A program made the translations under genes and the position numbers. Below, piece after piece: positions 24,801 to 38,262 of a stretch of 64,000 nucleotides of DNA; positions within the stretch are counted from its first letter, which is position 1; every line of letters starts with the position of its first letter. The notes under the pieces are model-generated. The model was not told the origin of the DNA. It worked only from the letters and a program-made list of their open reading frames with translations, and made no database searches. The stretch comes from Holothuria scabra (Eukaryota > Echinodermata > Holothuroidea > Aspidochirotida > Holothuriidae): the NCBI GenBank assembly GCA_037179385.1, contig CM074187.1:44426879-44490878 (forward strand), written 5' to 3'.

Positions 24801-26090
24801 CTTCGTACGAACCCGAATTAACTTGTTGCCCCCTTTAATCATGGACAGAATAGAGTCGTTATCTTACGAAATCTACTTGTTGACGAAACCAATCGATTGA
24901 AAAGCTACTTTTCACGTTGAAATGTCATTTCTTTTGCCAAATTTCTTCTGTGAATAACCCCATAAGTGAATAATTGAGGACAACCTATCGCTCAAATTTA
25001 GATCTGTATCACCAAATCAACATTTCGCACATGTTCGTACCAAACTGCAAGCATTAAAATAATGATTTAATTATTGAGTAGCTGGTAAACATATCTTTGT
25101 TTCACTTCGAACGAAATAATATTAAACTGTTGTCGCGTTTAAGCCTGGAAAAACAAAATGTCGAATCTTACTGGATCCATCTGCTGACGGATGAACATTC
25201 GAGTGAGAAGATATCCCGCACGTTGAAATATCATTTCTTTAAACTTTCTCTTGTTAGCAACTTCACTTAAAATGGAGAAACTTATCACTCAGTTTTTCAA
25301 TGTATATCATAAACAATAAACTTCGTACATTTCCGTACAAAGCTGTATAAATGCGTAATAATAATTGGGGCACGTTGTAAACATACACTTCTACCTCGTT
25401 CGAAACGTAAACTTCAAGTATTTCGCCTTTAGCCGGAATCGACATAGTGCATTGATCTTACTCGATCTATTTATAAAACAAACCAATCTAGTGAGAAGTT
25501 GCTACATTAATATTTCTTTTATTACTTTGACTTTCTCCCGAGTTCGTCATTACACCAATTAAAGAGAACTTCAATCGATCAAATTCAGGTCGATATCAAC
25601 AAACAATACTTCGTACATCTTGTAGTAAGCTGTATGCATGCGTAATAGTAATTTGTGTAGCTCGTTAACATGTTTTAGTTCTACTTCGTTCCAAATAACA
25701 CTTGATTGTTGTCGTCTTTAACCCGGAACAGACAAGGTACCTTAATCTCACTGGATCTATATGCTATGACCAAACCAATCGAGTGAAAAGCTACCACGCA
25801 CGTTGAAATATCATTTCTTTGAACTTTCTCTGAAAAGCAACTTTACTTAAAAATAAAGGAGTTGCACTAACTTTTTAAATATATACTGTACGCAACATAT
25901 GCTCCGTATAATTTCGTACGAAACAGTATAAATTCGTCATTATCTTAGCACTTTGTAAAATATATTAGCATTTGTTCGTGCGAAACACAAACTTTAATTT
26001 TTCCTCTTGTAGCCGGAACCGATATAGTGCGTTGTTCTTACTGGATTTATTTGTTAAAAAAACCAATAAATAAACTGTTTCCCAGCTTCA
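21860..26090 (-). repeat. Satellite block 4a (minus orientation), 1,723-bp higher-order unit
   Basis: Reverse-order boxes, for example AAACCAATC.AGTGAAAAGC and CGGAA.CGACATAGTGC. A higher-order unit repeats with an offset of 1723: GAGTGAGAAGATATCCC at 23478 and 25201, GATCTTACTCGATCTATTTA at 23731 and 25454, and GTGCAAGATCACAA about 1.72 kb apart near 22.93 and 24.65 kb. A third, less complete copy of the second anchor is at 22179. Confidence 0.8.
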
Positions 26091-29000
26091 GGTCTTAATG
26101 AATGTTTGTTTCCCTAAAACCATGGACTAACCCTAAGTCTCGTCTAAAGGCCCACCGAGGGCAAATGGAAGGGACCTTGGAAACGAGTCGTCATTTTCTT
26201 GATATGCCGTTACAGTAATTTTTTACGGTAACACTAATCTTGAGGTCTGTTTTCGACTTGCCTCCGTATGAAGGAAAAAGTTGTCAAGTTTACCGGTAGG
26301 GGATACTCTACGTACACTACCCCCCCCCCCCAAGTGTTTGTGTAACTATTTTGAGTAAATGATTTAAGCAGTTTTTTTTGGCAAGATAAAGATTCACAAT
26401 TGTTATGTACTTTTTACGAAAAGAATTTAAATCGTTGCTGGACGCGATGTCCATTGGTTTTTAATACATTTGGTAACCAACACTTTCCAGTAGAGCGCGA
26501 CCCCGCAACCAGGCTGAAGTGTCCAATAGCCTATTACAAGTTTGTTGTTGTTATGTTTTATGTTGTTTTTGTGTTATCTCACATAAAAATAAAGCAACTT
26601 ACTGTTCAATTTTAGATCAATATATCACAATGAATACTTTGTGCGTTTTCGTACGAAGTTGCATGCATGTCTCATATTAATTCTACAGGTTCAAGTTTGT
26701 ACCATATAGCAGTTTGGCCTACTGCTTCGTACGAAATAAAACTCAACTGAAATGTTGGAATGTTTGTTCCCCAAAATGCTCCGCTTTTTGTACATTTATT
26801 TGTTTTTTTGAGTGCAAAGCAAACCTCACGTTAGAGTCTGTCTTTAATTTGAGCTTGTTTCGTAGGATATCTCAACCATGAACGCAATTTATCGCTTATG
26901 TTTTGGCTCTAGACATCACATGCAATTTGTAAGTGCGGCTTCATTTTCGTACGAAGCTGTTTGAACGTTGAATGTCCGGCAATAAATTGAGTGTTTCCTT
27001 TCTTCTTACTTAATGTATGTTAGAACCCGTACGAAATATATAAGCTCATTGGACTGCAACTTTTTTGTGTCCTTTGCATGACATAATTATGATGAATTAA
27101 CGAGTAAATTGAACTCTCTCTCCTAAGCAACTTTACTTAAATATAAATCAGTTTCACTCAGTTTTTAAGTATTAAATGAAAGCAACATATACTCCGTATA
27201 TTTTCGTACGAAACTGTATGAATTCGTCATTATTATCTTAGCACTTTGTCAAATATATTAGTACTTGTTCGTACGAAACACAAACTTTAATTTTTCCACT
27301 TTAGCCGGAACCGATATAGTGCGTTGTTCTTACTGGATCTATTTGCTAAAAACACCAATAAATAACCTGTTCCCCAGCTTTAGGTCTTAATGAATGTTTG
27401 CTTGCCTAAAACCATGGACTAACCCTAAGTCTCGTCTAAAGGCCCACCGAGTGCAAATGGAAGGGACCTTGGAAAAGTGTCGTCATTTTCTTGATATGCC
27501 GTACAGAATTTTTTTACGGTAACACTAATCTTGAGGTCTATTTTCGACTTGCCTCCGTATGAAGGCAAAAGTTGGTCAAGTTTCCGGTAGGGGATACTCT
27601 ACGTACGCTAACCCCCCCCCCCCCCCAAGTGTTTGTGTAACTATTTTGAGTAAATGATTTAAGCAGTTTTTTGGCAAGATATAGATTCATAATTGTTATG
27701 TACGTTTACGAAAAGAGTATTAGTCGCTGCTGGACGCGATATCCATTGGTTTTTAATACATTTGGTAACCAACACTTTCCAGTAGAGCGCGACCCCGCAA
27801 CCAGGCTGAAGTGTCCAATAGCCTATTACGAGTTTGTTTTTTTTATGTTTTATGTTGTTTTTGTGTTATCTCACATAAAAATAAAGCAACTTACTGTTCA
27901 ATTTTAGATCAATATATCACAATGAATACTTTGTGTGTTTTCGTACGAAGTTGCATGCATGTCTCATATTAATTCTACAGGTTCAAGTTTGTACCATATA
28001 GCAGTTTGGCCTACTGCTTCGTACGAAATAAAACTCAACTGAAATGTTGGAATGTTTGTTCCCCAAAATGCTCCGCTTTTTGTACGTTTATTTGTTTGTT
28101 GAGTGCAAAGCAAACCTCACGTTAGAGTCTGTCTTTAATTTGAGCTTGTTTCGTAGGATATCTCAACCATGAACGCAATTTATCGCTTATGTTTTGGCTC
28201 TAGACATCACATGCAATTTGTAAGTGCGGCTTCATTTTCGTACGAAGCTGTTTGAACGTTGAATGTCCGGCAATAAATTGAGTGTTTCCTTTCTTCTTAC
28301 TTAATGTATGTTAGAACCCGTACGAAATATATAAGCTCATTGGACTGCAACTTTTTTGTGTCCTTTGCATGACATAATTATGATGAATTAACGAGTAAAT
28401 TGAACTCTCTCTCCTAAGCAACTTTACTTAAATATAAATCAGTTTCACTCAGTTTTTAAGTATTTAATGAAAGCAACATATACTCCGTATATTTTCGTAC
28501 GAAACTGTATGAATTCGTCATTATTATCTTAGCACTTTGTCAAATATATTAGTACTTGTTCGTACGAAACACAAACTTTAATTTTTCCACTTTAGCCGGA
28601 ACCGATATAGTGCGTTGTTCTTACTGGATCTATTTGCTAAAAACACCAATAAATAACCTGTTCCCCAGCTTTAGGTATTAATGAATGTTTGCTTGCCTAA
28701 AACCATGGACTAACCCTAAGTCTCGTCTAAAGGCCCACCGAGGGCAAATGGAAGGGACCTTGGAAACGAGTCGTCATTTTCTTGATATGCCGTTACAGTA
28801 ATTTTTTTACGGTAACACTAATCTTGAGGTCTGTTTTCGACTTGCCTCCGTATGAAGGAAAAAGTTGTCAAGTTTACCGGTAGGGGATACTCTACGTACA
28901 CTACCCCCCCCCCCCCCCAAGTGTTTGTGTAACTATTTTGAGTAAATGATTTAAGCAGTTTTTTTGGCAAGATATAGATTCACAATTGTTATGTACTTTT

Positions 29001-29517
29001 TACGAAAAGAATTTAAATCGTTGCTGGACGCGATATCCATTGGTTTTTTAATACATTTGGTAACCAACACTTTCCAGTAGAGCGCGACCCCGCAACCAGG
29101 CTGAAGTGTCCAATAGCCTATTACAAGTTTGTTGTTGTTATGTTTTATGTTGTTTTTGTGTTATCTCACATAAAAATAAAGCAACTTACTGTTCAATTTT
29201 AGATCAATATATCACAATGAATACTTTGTGCGTTTTCGTACGAAGTTGCATGCATGTCTAATATTAATTCTACAGGTTCAAGTTTGTACCATATAGCAGT
29301 TTGGCCTACTGCTTCGTACGAAATAAAACTCAACTGAAATGCTGGAATGTTTGTTAACCAAAATGCTCCGCTTTTTGTACATTTATTTGTTTGTTGAGTG
29401 CAAAGCAAACCCCACGTTAAAGCCAGCCTTTAATTTGAGCTTGTTTCGTAGGATATCTCAATCATGAACGCAATTTATCGCTTATGTTTTGGCTCTAGAC
29501 ATCACATGCAATTTGTA

Positions 29518-29961
29518 CACTCTAAAATCAAGAGAGTGAACTTAGTCACTCTTTTATCGAGTGAAAAGGGTAAATTCGCTCCATTAGAGTGATAATTCAG
29601 TCCAAGAGGAGTGAAGTTCCCTCTAAAAATAGTGAAATTCACTAGAGGAAGAGGGAAAATTCACTCTTCCACGAGTGCCTGCAATGATCGCTCTTTTTTT
29701 AAGAGCGATCATCGTGGGCACTCCATCAAGAGTGAAACTACGCTCGTTTTAAGGGAATTTCACTCTTTTTGGAGTGAATTTCACTCTTTTTGGAGTGAAC
29801 TTCACTCTTTTTGGAGTGAACTTCACTCTTTTTGGAGTGAACTTCACTCTTTTTGGAGTGAACTTCACTCTTTTTGGAGGGAACTTCACTTCTCTTGGAG
29901 TGAATTTACATTTTTCACTCGATCAAAGAGTGAATAAGTTCACTCTTTTGATTTTAGAGTG
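29518..29961. mobile_element. TA-type foldback MITE, complete copy
   Basis: A 444-bp insertion with TA at 29516-29517 and 29962-29963; empty units read CAATTTGTAAGTGCGG with a single TA. The termini begin CACTCTAAAATCAA and are inverted for more than 60 bp with few mismatches. The centre has a second dyad (GATCGCTCTT..AAGAGCGATC). It is almost entirely built of GAGTGAA/TTCACTC words. TA duplications fit Tc1/mariner-like elements, while the CACT terminus recalls CACTA elements; the class is unresolved. Confidence 0.8.
29761..29895. repeat. 21-bp minisatellite inside the TA-type MITE
   Basis: Tandem copies of TTTTTGGAGTGAACTTCACTC: about six consecutive units here against about three in the related copy near 34090-34160. 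The unit itself is a near-palindrome (GAGTGAACTTCACTC). The HSFWSEL peptide repeat it encodes is incidental. Confidence 0.85.
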
Positions 29962-32900
29962 TAAGTGCGCCTACATTTTCGTACGAAGCTGTTTGAACGT
30001 TGAATGTCCGGCAATAAATTGAGTGTTTCCTTTCTTCTTACTTAATATATGTTAGAACTCGTACGAAGCTCATTGGACTGCAACTTTTTTGTTTCCTTTG
30101 CATGACATAATTACGATGATCTAACGAGTAAATTGAACTTTCTCTCCTAAGAACTTTACTTAAATATATACTAAGGAGTTGCACTCACTTTTTAAATAGA
30201 TACTGTAAGCAACATATGCTCCGTATATTTTCGTACGAAACTGTTTGAATTCGTCATTATTATCTTAGCACTTTGTAAAATATATTAGTACTTGTTCGTA
30301 CGAAACACAAACTTTAATTTTTCCACTTGTAGCCGGAACCGATATAGTGCGTTGTTCTTACTGGATCTATTTATTAAAAAACCAATAAATAACCTGTTCC
30401 ATAGCTTTAGGTCTTAATGAATGTCTGTTTGCCTAAAACCATGGACTAACCCTAAGTCTCGTCTAAAGGCCCACAGAGGCCAAATGGAAGGGACCTTGGA
30501 AAAGTGTCGTCATTTTCTTGATATGCCGTCAGAGAAATTTTTTACGGTAACACTAGTCTTGAGGTCTATTTTCGACTTGCCTCCGTATGAAGGAAAAAGT
30601 TGTCAAGTTTACCGGTAGGGGATACTCTACGTACACTACCCCCCCCCCCCCCCAAGTGTTTGTGTAACTATTTTGAGTAAATGATTTAAGCAGTTTTTTT
30701 TGGCAAGATATAGATTCACAATTGTTATGTACTTTTTACGAAAAGAATTTAAATCGTTGCTGGACGCGATGTCCATTGGTTTTTAATACATTTGGTAACC
30801 AACACTTTCCAGTAGAGCGCGACCCCGCAACCAGGCTGAAGTGTCCAATAGCCTATTACAAGTTTGTTGTTGTTATGTTTTATGTTGTTTTTGTGTTATC
30901 TCACATAAAAATAAAGCAACTTACTGTTCAATTTTAGATCAATATATCACAATGAATACTTTGTGCGTTTTCGTACGAAGTTGCATGCATGTCTCATATT
31001 AATTCTACAGGTTCAAGTTTGTACCATATAGCAGTTTGGCCTACTGCTTCGTACGAAATAAAACTCAACTGAAATGTTGGAATGTTTGTTCCCCAAAATG
31101 CTCCGCTTTTTGTACATTTATTTGTTTGTTGAGTGCAAAGCAAACCTCACGTTAGAGTCTGTCTTTAATTTGAGCTTGTTTCGTAGGATATCTCAACCAT
31201 GAACGCAATTTATCGCTTATGTTTTGGCTCTAGACATCACATGCAATTTGTAAGTGCGGCTTCATTTTCGTACGAAGCTGTTTGAACGTTGAATGTCCGG
31301 CAATAAATTGAGTGTTTCCTTTCTTCTTACTTAATGTATGTTAGAACCCGTACGAAATATATAAGCTCATTGGACTGCAACTTTTTTGTGTCCTTTGCAT
31401 GACATAATTATGATGAATTAACGAGTAAATTGAACTCTCTCTCCTAAGCAACTTTACTTAAATATAAATCAGTTTCACTCAGTTTTTAAGTATTTAATGA
31501 AAGCAACATGTACTCCGTATATTTTCGTACGAAACTGTATGAATTCGTCATTATTATCTTAGCACTTTGTCAAATATATTAGTACTTGTTCGTACGAAAC
31601 ACAAACTTTAATTTTTCCACTTTAGCCGGAACCGATATAGTGCGTTGTTCTTACTGGATCTATTTGCTAAAAACACCAATAAATAACCTGTTCCCCAGCT
31701 TTAGGTCTTAATGAATGTTTGCTTGCCTAAAACCATGGACTAACCCTAAGTCTCGTCTAAAGGCCCACCGAGGGCAAATGGAAGGGACCTTGGAAAAGTG
31801 TCGTCATTTTCTTGATATGCCGTACAGAATTTTTTTACGGTAACACTAATCTTGAGGTCTATTTTCGACTTGCCTCCGTATGAAGGCAAAAGTTGGTCAA
31901 GTTTCCGGTAGGGGATACTCTACGTACGCTAACCTCCCCCCCCCCCCCCCAAGTGTTTGTGTAACTATTTTGAGTAAATGATTTAAGCAGTTTTTGGGCA
32001 AGATATAGATTCATAATTGTTATGTACGTTTACGAAAAGAGTATTAGTCGCTGCTGGACGCGATATCCATTGGTTTTTAATACATTTGGTAACCAACACT
32101 TTCCAGTAGAGCGCGACCCCGCAACCAGGCTGAAGTGTCCAATAGCCTATTACGAGTTTGTTTTTTATGTTTTATGTTGTTTTTGTGTTATCTCACATAA
32201 AAATAAAGCAACTTACTGTTCAATTTTAGATCAATATATCACAATGAATACTTTGTGTGTTTTCGTACGAAGTTGCATGCATGTCTCATATTAATTCTAC
32301 AGGTTCAAGTTTGTACCATATAGCAGTTTGGCCTACTGCTTCGTACGAAATAAAACTCAACTGAAATGTTGGAATGTTTGTTCCCCAAAATGTACGTTTA
32401 TTTGTTTGTTGAGTGCAAAGCAAACCTCACGTTAGAGTCTGTCTTTAATTTGAGCTTGTTTCGTAGGATATCTCAACCATGAACGCAATTTATCGCTTAT
32501 GTTTTGGCTCTAGACATCACATGCAATTTGTAAGTGCGGCTTCATTTTCGTACGAAGCTGTTTGAACGTTGAATGTCCGGCAATAAATTGAGTGTTTCCT
32601 TTCTTCTTACTTAATGTATGTTAGAACCCGTACGAAATATATAAGCTCATTGGACTGCAACTTTTTTGTGTCCTTTGCATGACATAATTATGATGAATTA
32701 ACGAGTAAATTGAACTCTCTCTCCTAAGCAACTTTACTTAAATATAAATCAGTTTCACTCAGTTTTTAAGTATTTAATGAAAGCAACATATACTCCGTAT
32801 ATTTTCGTACGAAACTGTATGAATTCGTCATTATTATCTTAGCACTTTGTCAAATATATTAGTACTTGTTCGTACGAAACACAAACTTTAATTTTTCCAC

Positions 32901-33827
32901 TTTAGCCGGAACCGATATAGTGCGTTGTTCTTACTGGATCTATTTGCTAAAAACACCAATAAATAACCTGTTCCCCAGCTTTAGGTCTTAATGAATGTTT
33001 GCTTGCCTAAAACCATGGACTAACCCTAAGTCTCGTCTAAAGGCCCACCGAGGGCAAATGGAAGGGACCTTGGAAACGAGTCGTCATTTTCTTGATATGC
33101 CGTTACAGTAATTTTTTTACGGTAACACTAATCTTGAGGTCTGTTTTCGACTTGCCTCCGTATGAAGGCAAAAGTTGGTCAAGTTTACCGGTAGGGGATA
33201 CTCTACGTACACTACCCCCCCCCCCCCAAGTGTTTGTGTAACTATTTTGAGTAAATGATTTAAGCAGTTTTTTTGGCAAGATATAGATTCACAATTGTTA
33301 TGTACTTTTTACGAAAAGAATTTAAATCGTTGCTGGACGCGATATCCATTGGTTTTTTAATACATTTGGTAACCAACACTTTCCAGTAGAGCGCGACCCC
33401 GCAACCAGGCTGAAGTGTCCAATAGCCTATTACAAGTTTGTTGTTGTTATGTTTTATGTTGTTTTTGTGTTATCTCACATAAAAATAAAGCAACTTACTG
33501 TTCAATTTTAGATCAATATATCGCAATGAATACTTTGTGTGTTTTCGTACGAAGTTGCATGCATGTCTAATATTAATTCTACAGGTTGAAGTTTGTACCA
33601 TATAGCAGTTTGGCCTACTGCTTCGTACGAAATAAAACTCAACTGAAATGCTGGAATGTTTGTTTACCAAAATGCTCCGCTTTTTGTACATTTATTTGTT
33701 TTTTTGAGTGCAAGGCAAACCCCACGTTAAAGCCAGTCTTTAATTTGAGCTTGTTTCGTAGGATATCTCAATCATGAACGCAATTTATCGCTTATGTTTT
33801 GGCTCTAGACATCACATGCAATTTGTA

Positions 33828-34175
33828 CACTCTAAAATCAAAAGAGTGAACTTAGTCACTCTTTGATCGAGTGAAAAGTGTAAATTCACTCCATTAGAGT
33901 GATAATTTACTCCAAGAGGAGTGAAGTTCCCTCCAAAAAGAGTGAAGTTCCCTCTAAAAATAGTGAAATTCACTAGAGGAAGAGGGAAAATTCACTCTTC
34001 CACGAGTGCCTGCAATGATCGCTCTTTTTTTAAGAGCGATCATCGTGGGCACTTCATCAAGAGTGAAACTTCGCTCGTTTTAAGGGAATTTCACTCTTTT
34101 TGGAGTGAACTTCACTCTTTTTTGGAGTGAACTTCACTCCTTTTGGAGGGAACTTCACTCCTCTTGGAGTGAATT
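33828..34175. mobile_element. TA-type foldback MITE, right-truncated copy
   Basis: Same element and same site in the repeat unit as 29518-29961 (left TA at 33826-33827). The right terminus is missing: after GGAGTGAATT the sequence jumps to GTTTCGTAGGATATCTC, a second partial copy of the unit sequence that lies upstream of the MITE. This is a rearrangement junction at the edge of the right TIR. Confidence 0.7.
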
Positions 34176-34179
34176 GTTT

Positions 34180-34970
<791 letters not shown>

Positions 34971-34978
34971 AGAAGAAG
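34971..34978. repeat. Right 8-bp target-site duplication of the giant element
   Basis: AGAAGAAG directly after the outermost base of the right TIR (CATGATCC), matching 3084-3091. Confidence 0.65.
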
Positions 34979-35368
34979 TAGTAGTAATGAGTTATTGGAG
35001 TATATTTCCCAGGATTTACCAAATAAAATATTGTTTTGTTTTCATGTGGAGACAGGAGTAGGCCTAGGCCTAGGCAAGGCTATTTAATGTTAATAAGTTG
35101 TTAAAGGGTAGCCTAGGCCTAACGTTAGGCTAATATTAATAAAGAAATGAGTTATCATTTAGCTTTGCCTAACTTAGGCCTGGGTATAAGCTTACAAATG
35201 TTTGTAGGCTGTAGCCTGTAACTTTGTAAGTTAATGTGTCAGCTGAAACATCTTAAAGAGTTTTATGTTGTAGATACATAGGTAATTTGTAAGAAATCAT
35301 TGCCGTATTAACACACACCCAGATACATCTGATGCGCCACGCGTGGATCAACTTTCGATGTTTCTAGA
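34979..35368. other. Intergenic sequence, no gene recognised
   Basis: AT-rich, with several AGGCCTAGGCCTA words resembling those at 2930-3080 outside the left end. That similarity fits flanks that were once contiguous. Confidence 0.45.
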
Positions 35369-35376
35369 TTTCATAC

Positions 35377-35792
35377 TAGGGCTGTGAACGTTTAGCAAAA
35401 GAACTAAACGTTTAGCCTAACCTCAAAAATTTGCAATCGTTTAGCGATTAATCGCGATTAGCTTATCACAAAGAAAAAAAATAATTTCAGTACAGTATGT
35501 AGTGAGTGATACTGATTGTAATGCAGAAATAATAATATATAGTTGATATGTTACATAGTGGATTGTTACATGGTAAAATCAAATTATTCTGAAACTTTGA
35601 AGCCTACAGTACAAGGTTCAAATATGCCCAGAATGTTCCATTTGACAAAAAATAGGGATCAGCAGAGTATACAAATAAAAAAAAACTGTCAAAAACAGGT
35701 TTTGCGATTTATTAATTGCTTGTAGCTTTGTACTAAACATTTATTCCACATGCGATCGTTTAGTGATTAATAGCTACACGTTCACAGCCCTA
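35377..35792. mobile_element. hAT-type MITE with exact 8-bp TSD
   Basis: 416 bp starting TAGGGCTGTGAACGT and ending ACGTTCACAGCCCTA, flanked by TTTCATAC at 35369-35376 and 35793-35800 (8 of 8). The TIRs extend further as a looser inverted repeat (CGTTTAG..GATTAAT). TAGGG termini with an 8-bp duplication fit the hAT superfamily. Non-coding. Confidence 0.9.
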
Positions 35793-36146
35793 TTTCATAC
35801 TTGTCAAGTTATCACTAAAATTAATGTGACATGATTTCATGATTTAAAGAGTTCTACAGTAGTTTGTAGTAATACAGTTACAGTATGTCTCAGTTAGCCT
35901 AGCCGAGGTATATAAGCTCAGGTCGCAAATGTTTGTAGGCTAGTAGTAGCGTAGTGGCCGTGATCCAACTTAAACCAAAGGCCTGCCAGCAGGGTTAATT
36001 TTTCAGTGGTTTAAACTTCAGAGCTACAGTATTGGTACTCACTGGTTTCCTTTCCTGGAAGTGTCATACCTGCACATGCTTGTATGTACAGTATCCGTAT
36101 CCCTAACCATAGCCCAGTATTTTATCAGCCATTTACTATGGGTATG

Positions 36147-36537
36147 CAGGCCCGTACTCCGTAGCCAGCCCATGTGGAGGGGTGGGTCTTTTTTCCAAGA
36201 TGTGGACCTTTTTCCAAATACGGAGGCGGCTGGCACGTGCTGTAAGCATGCAGCTGATAAGGGTCTGGGGCATGCTTCCCCGGAAAAGTTTGAAATCTGC
36301 AGATCTCCTGCAATCTGGAGCATTTTAGGGGGCTTTTGAACACAACAGAAGTCCTTTTTCGCCAGGAATTCCACACAGTACACCACCTTTGAAGAAGTGA
36401 ACGGAAATTGGTCCTCAATATGTCAAGAAAAAATTTCATAGCTGACCCTTCAAACACAGGGCTGGAAAAATGGACCTCTCTCAAGTTGGGGTGGATTGTT
36501 CGAACCGTCCGACCCACCCCCCCTGGCTACAGGCCTG
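36147..36537. mobile_element. Non-autonomous DNA transposon with exact 5-bp TSD
   Basis: 391 bp bounded by CAGGCCCGTA on the left and TACAGGCCTG on the right (inverted, one mismatch), flanked by GTATG at 36142-36146 and 36538-36542. CAG-type TIRs resemble hAT ends, but the duplication is 5 bp, as in the hAT5 subgroup; that placement is inference. Open frames crossing it are not meaningful. Confidence 0.75.
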
Positions 36538-36542
36538 GTATG

Positions 36543-38262
36543 TGACCCTTACCTTATATATTGCTATGTGTTCGTAACCCTAACCCTATACCTGGTCATA
36601 TTTTTAGAAGAAAAACATGATTATCATCTATCCTGAGTCGAACATGAGGGTATTAAGCTCTTGAAACACTGAAGACAGTTTAAAGTTGGCCAGGACTGAA
36701 GTTGCTATGACAGAAGGGACACCAGTTTTAGAATTCCAGATGGCCTTGTGTCAAGGAGAACGCTATGTAAAACCCAGCCAGTACCAAAGGCTATTCTTTG
36801 AAGAGACTAGTCTTTGACTCTTCGTAACAACAGGAGCAACTTTAACAACCTAACTCGCTTCAAGGAATGCAACTGGTCGGATAAAGAAACAGACTAGGCT
36901 ACCAGTGTTTGCTTTTAGGCTATACTGCTATACAGAGAGCGTTGTTTGAGTCTGCTCTGTGTGTAGCAGAGACATTGTTAGCCCAAGTCAACATACATCC
37001 CTACAAGTTATCTTGCCATTCAGTGACCATGGTTTCAGCTCAGTCTTCTTGGGCGACATACAGGTATTTCCACATGACTAGTGAATTTGTAGCATCAACA
37101 TAGCTTTCATGGAAGACTGTGGCCAGTTTGACTAAACCAATTGGTTAGAAACTGGGCTGTAAAACCCCATCTAACTAACATCATCATAGCAGACAGGCAG
37201 CTAAAGCAGGCCTGTTGTTTTTTCTTGAAGTTGCATAGCATTTTTTCTAATTATGAAAATTCTAGACCCTCTTATTCATTTGGATTAAAATTGATAGTTG
37301 CTATCAATTACCAGTACAAGTTGTGAATACACTTTGGCCTTTTGGGGAGTCCAATTACATCAATTTTTTTTTTTTTTTTTTTTTGTCTGTTACTTTTGTT
37401 CAGCGTTTTAGAATGTATGTTTTTACAGATTTAACGCTTTATAAATAAATGAATTTGAATTTGAATTTTTTGTGGCGCTACGTGGGTCCTAGAAATGTGG
37501 TGCCAGCGGACAACTGTGAGCTTCAATAACACAGACCCATGCTTACACAATGGGTTATGCAATCCAGTAATATAGATCAGTGTGTTAGCCTTTTCATTCA
37601 GATATGGCATTGGGCTTTTTTGCAAAGGATAGCATCAATTTATTTTGTTCAAAAATAACTTACAGTTACTTTTGTAAATATACAAATATAAGATAGTAGC
37701 AAAATATACCAGTTCAAAGAGAAGTGAATGCTTGAACCTTTTTTCTTATCAATTGTTTATGAGCTTATCATTTGTGACAATTGGTTACGAGGATTTTTCA
37801 ATAATCATGTAAAGCTGCACAGAGTATCAATTGTTCATTGTCTTGTGATAGGAAGCACAGAGAAGTGACCATTGATGGACTACTATTGATCCATCCAGAT
37901 CACATAGTTACAGCCCTGGGAAGCTTTGTATATTTAGCGTGTAGGCTAGTGTATATGGATAGTGTCTAGAACGCCTGTTCCAGATACAGTCACAGCTTAT
38001 GAGTTTAACAGGAAAGTCTGAAATTTGGCTTTGTCTGCTATCTCCTCCAAGACAGGCGGTTTCATGGGTATGGTGTAATGCAGGTTGTAGGGAATATTGT
38101 TTTGTATCAAATAATAATTTTTGAAGATCGTTTAGCTTTGTTATGGGTGGTAAAATGGGTATTTTTCAATAATAAGTCGCGTGGGCGTTGTCTATTTTTA
38201 GAGCAAAGGCCACAGAGTTGTATTGTCAAGAACTGGCGAGGTAGCAAATTACTCCAATATTT
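36543..38262. other. Intergenic sequence with repeat tails, no gene recognised
   Basis: Contains the 3' tail of the local SINE family at about 37133-37195 (CCAATTGGTTAGAAACTGGG..CCATCTAACTAAC). Also a T-tract at 37362-37384 and a likely LINE 3' tail around 37425-37470 (GCTTTATAAATAAATGAATT followed by GAATTT repeats). Short CCCTAACCC words near 36580 are too few to be telomeric. Confidence 0.45.

Noticed and set aside
29611..30022. HSFWSEL or NFTLFGV peptide-repeat proteins
   Set aside because: They are translations of the 21-bp minisatellite inside a MITE, open in more than one frame.
26400..32294. Repeated 71-90 codon frames in the ~1.29-kb units as a multigene family
   Set aside because: They recur only because the unit recurs, are broken by frame changes between units, and show no domain.
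36061..36517. Overlapping frames at 36.0-36.5 kb as genes
   Set aside because: They span the borders of the 5-bp-TSD transposon at 36147-36537, overlap on both strands, and show no domain.
36575..36595. Interstitial telomere (CCCTAA words at 16.17 and 36.58 kb)
   Set aside because: Only two to three imperfect units each.
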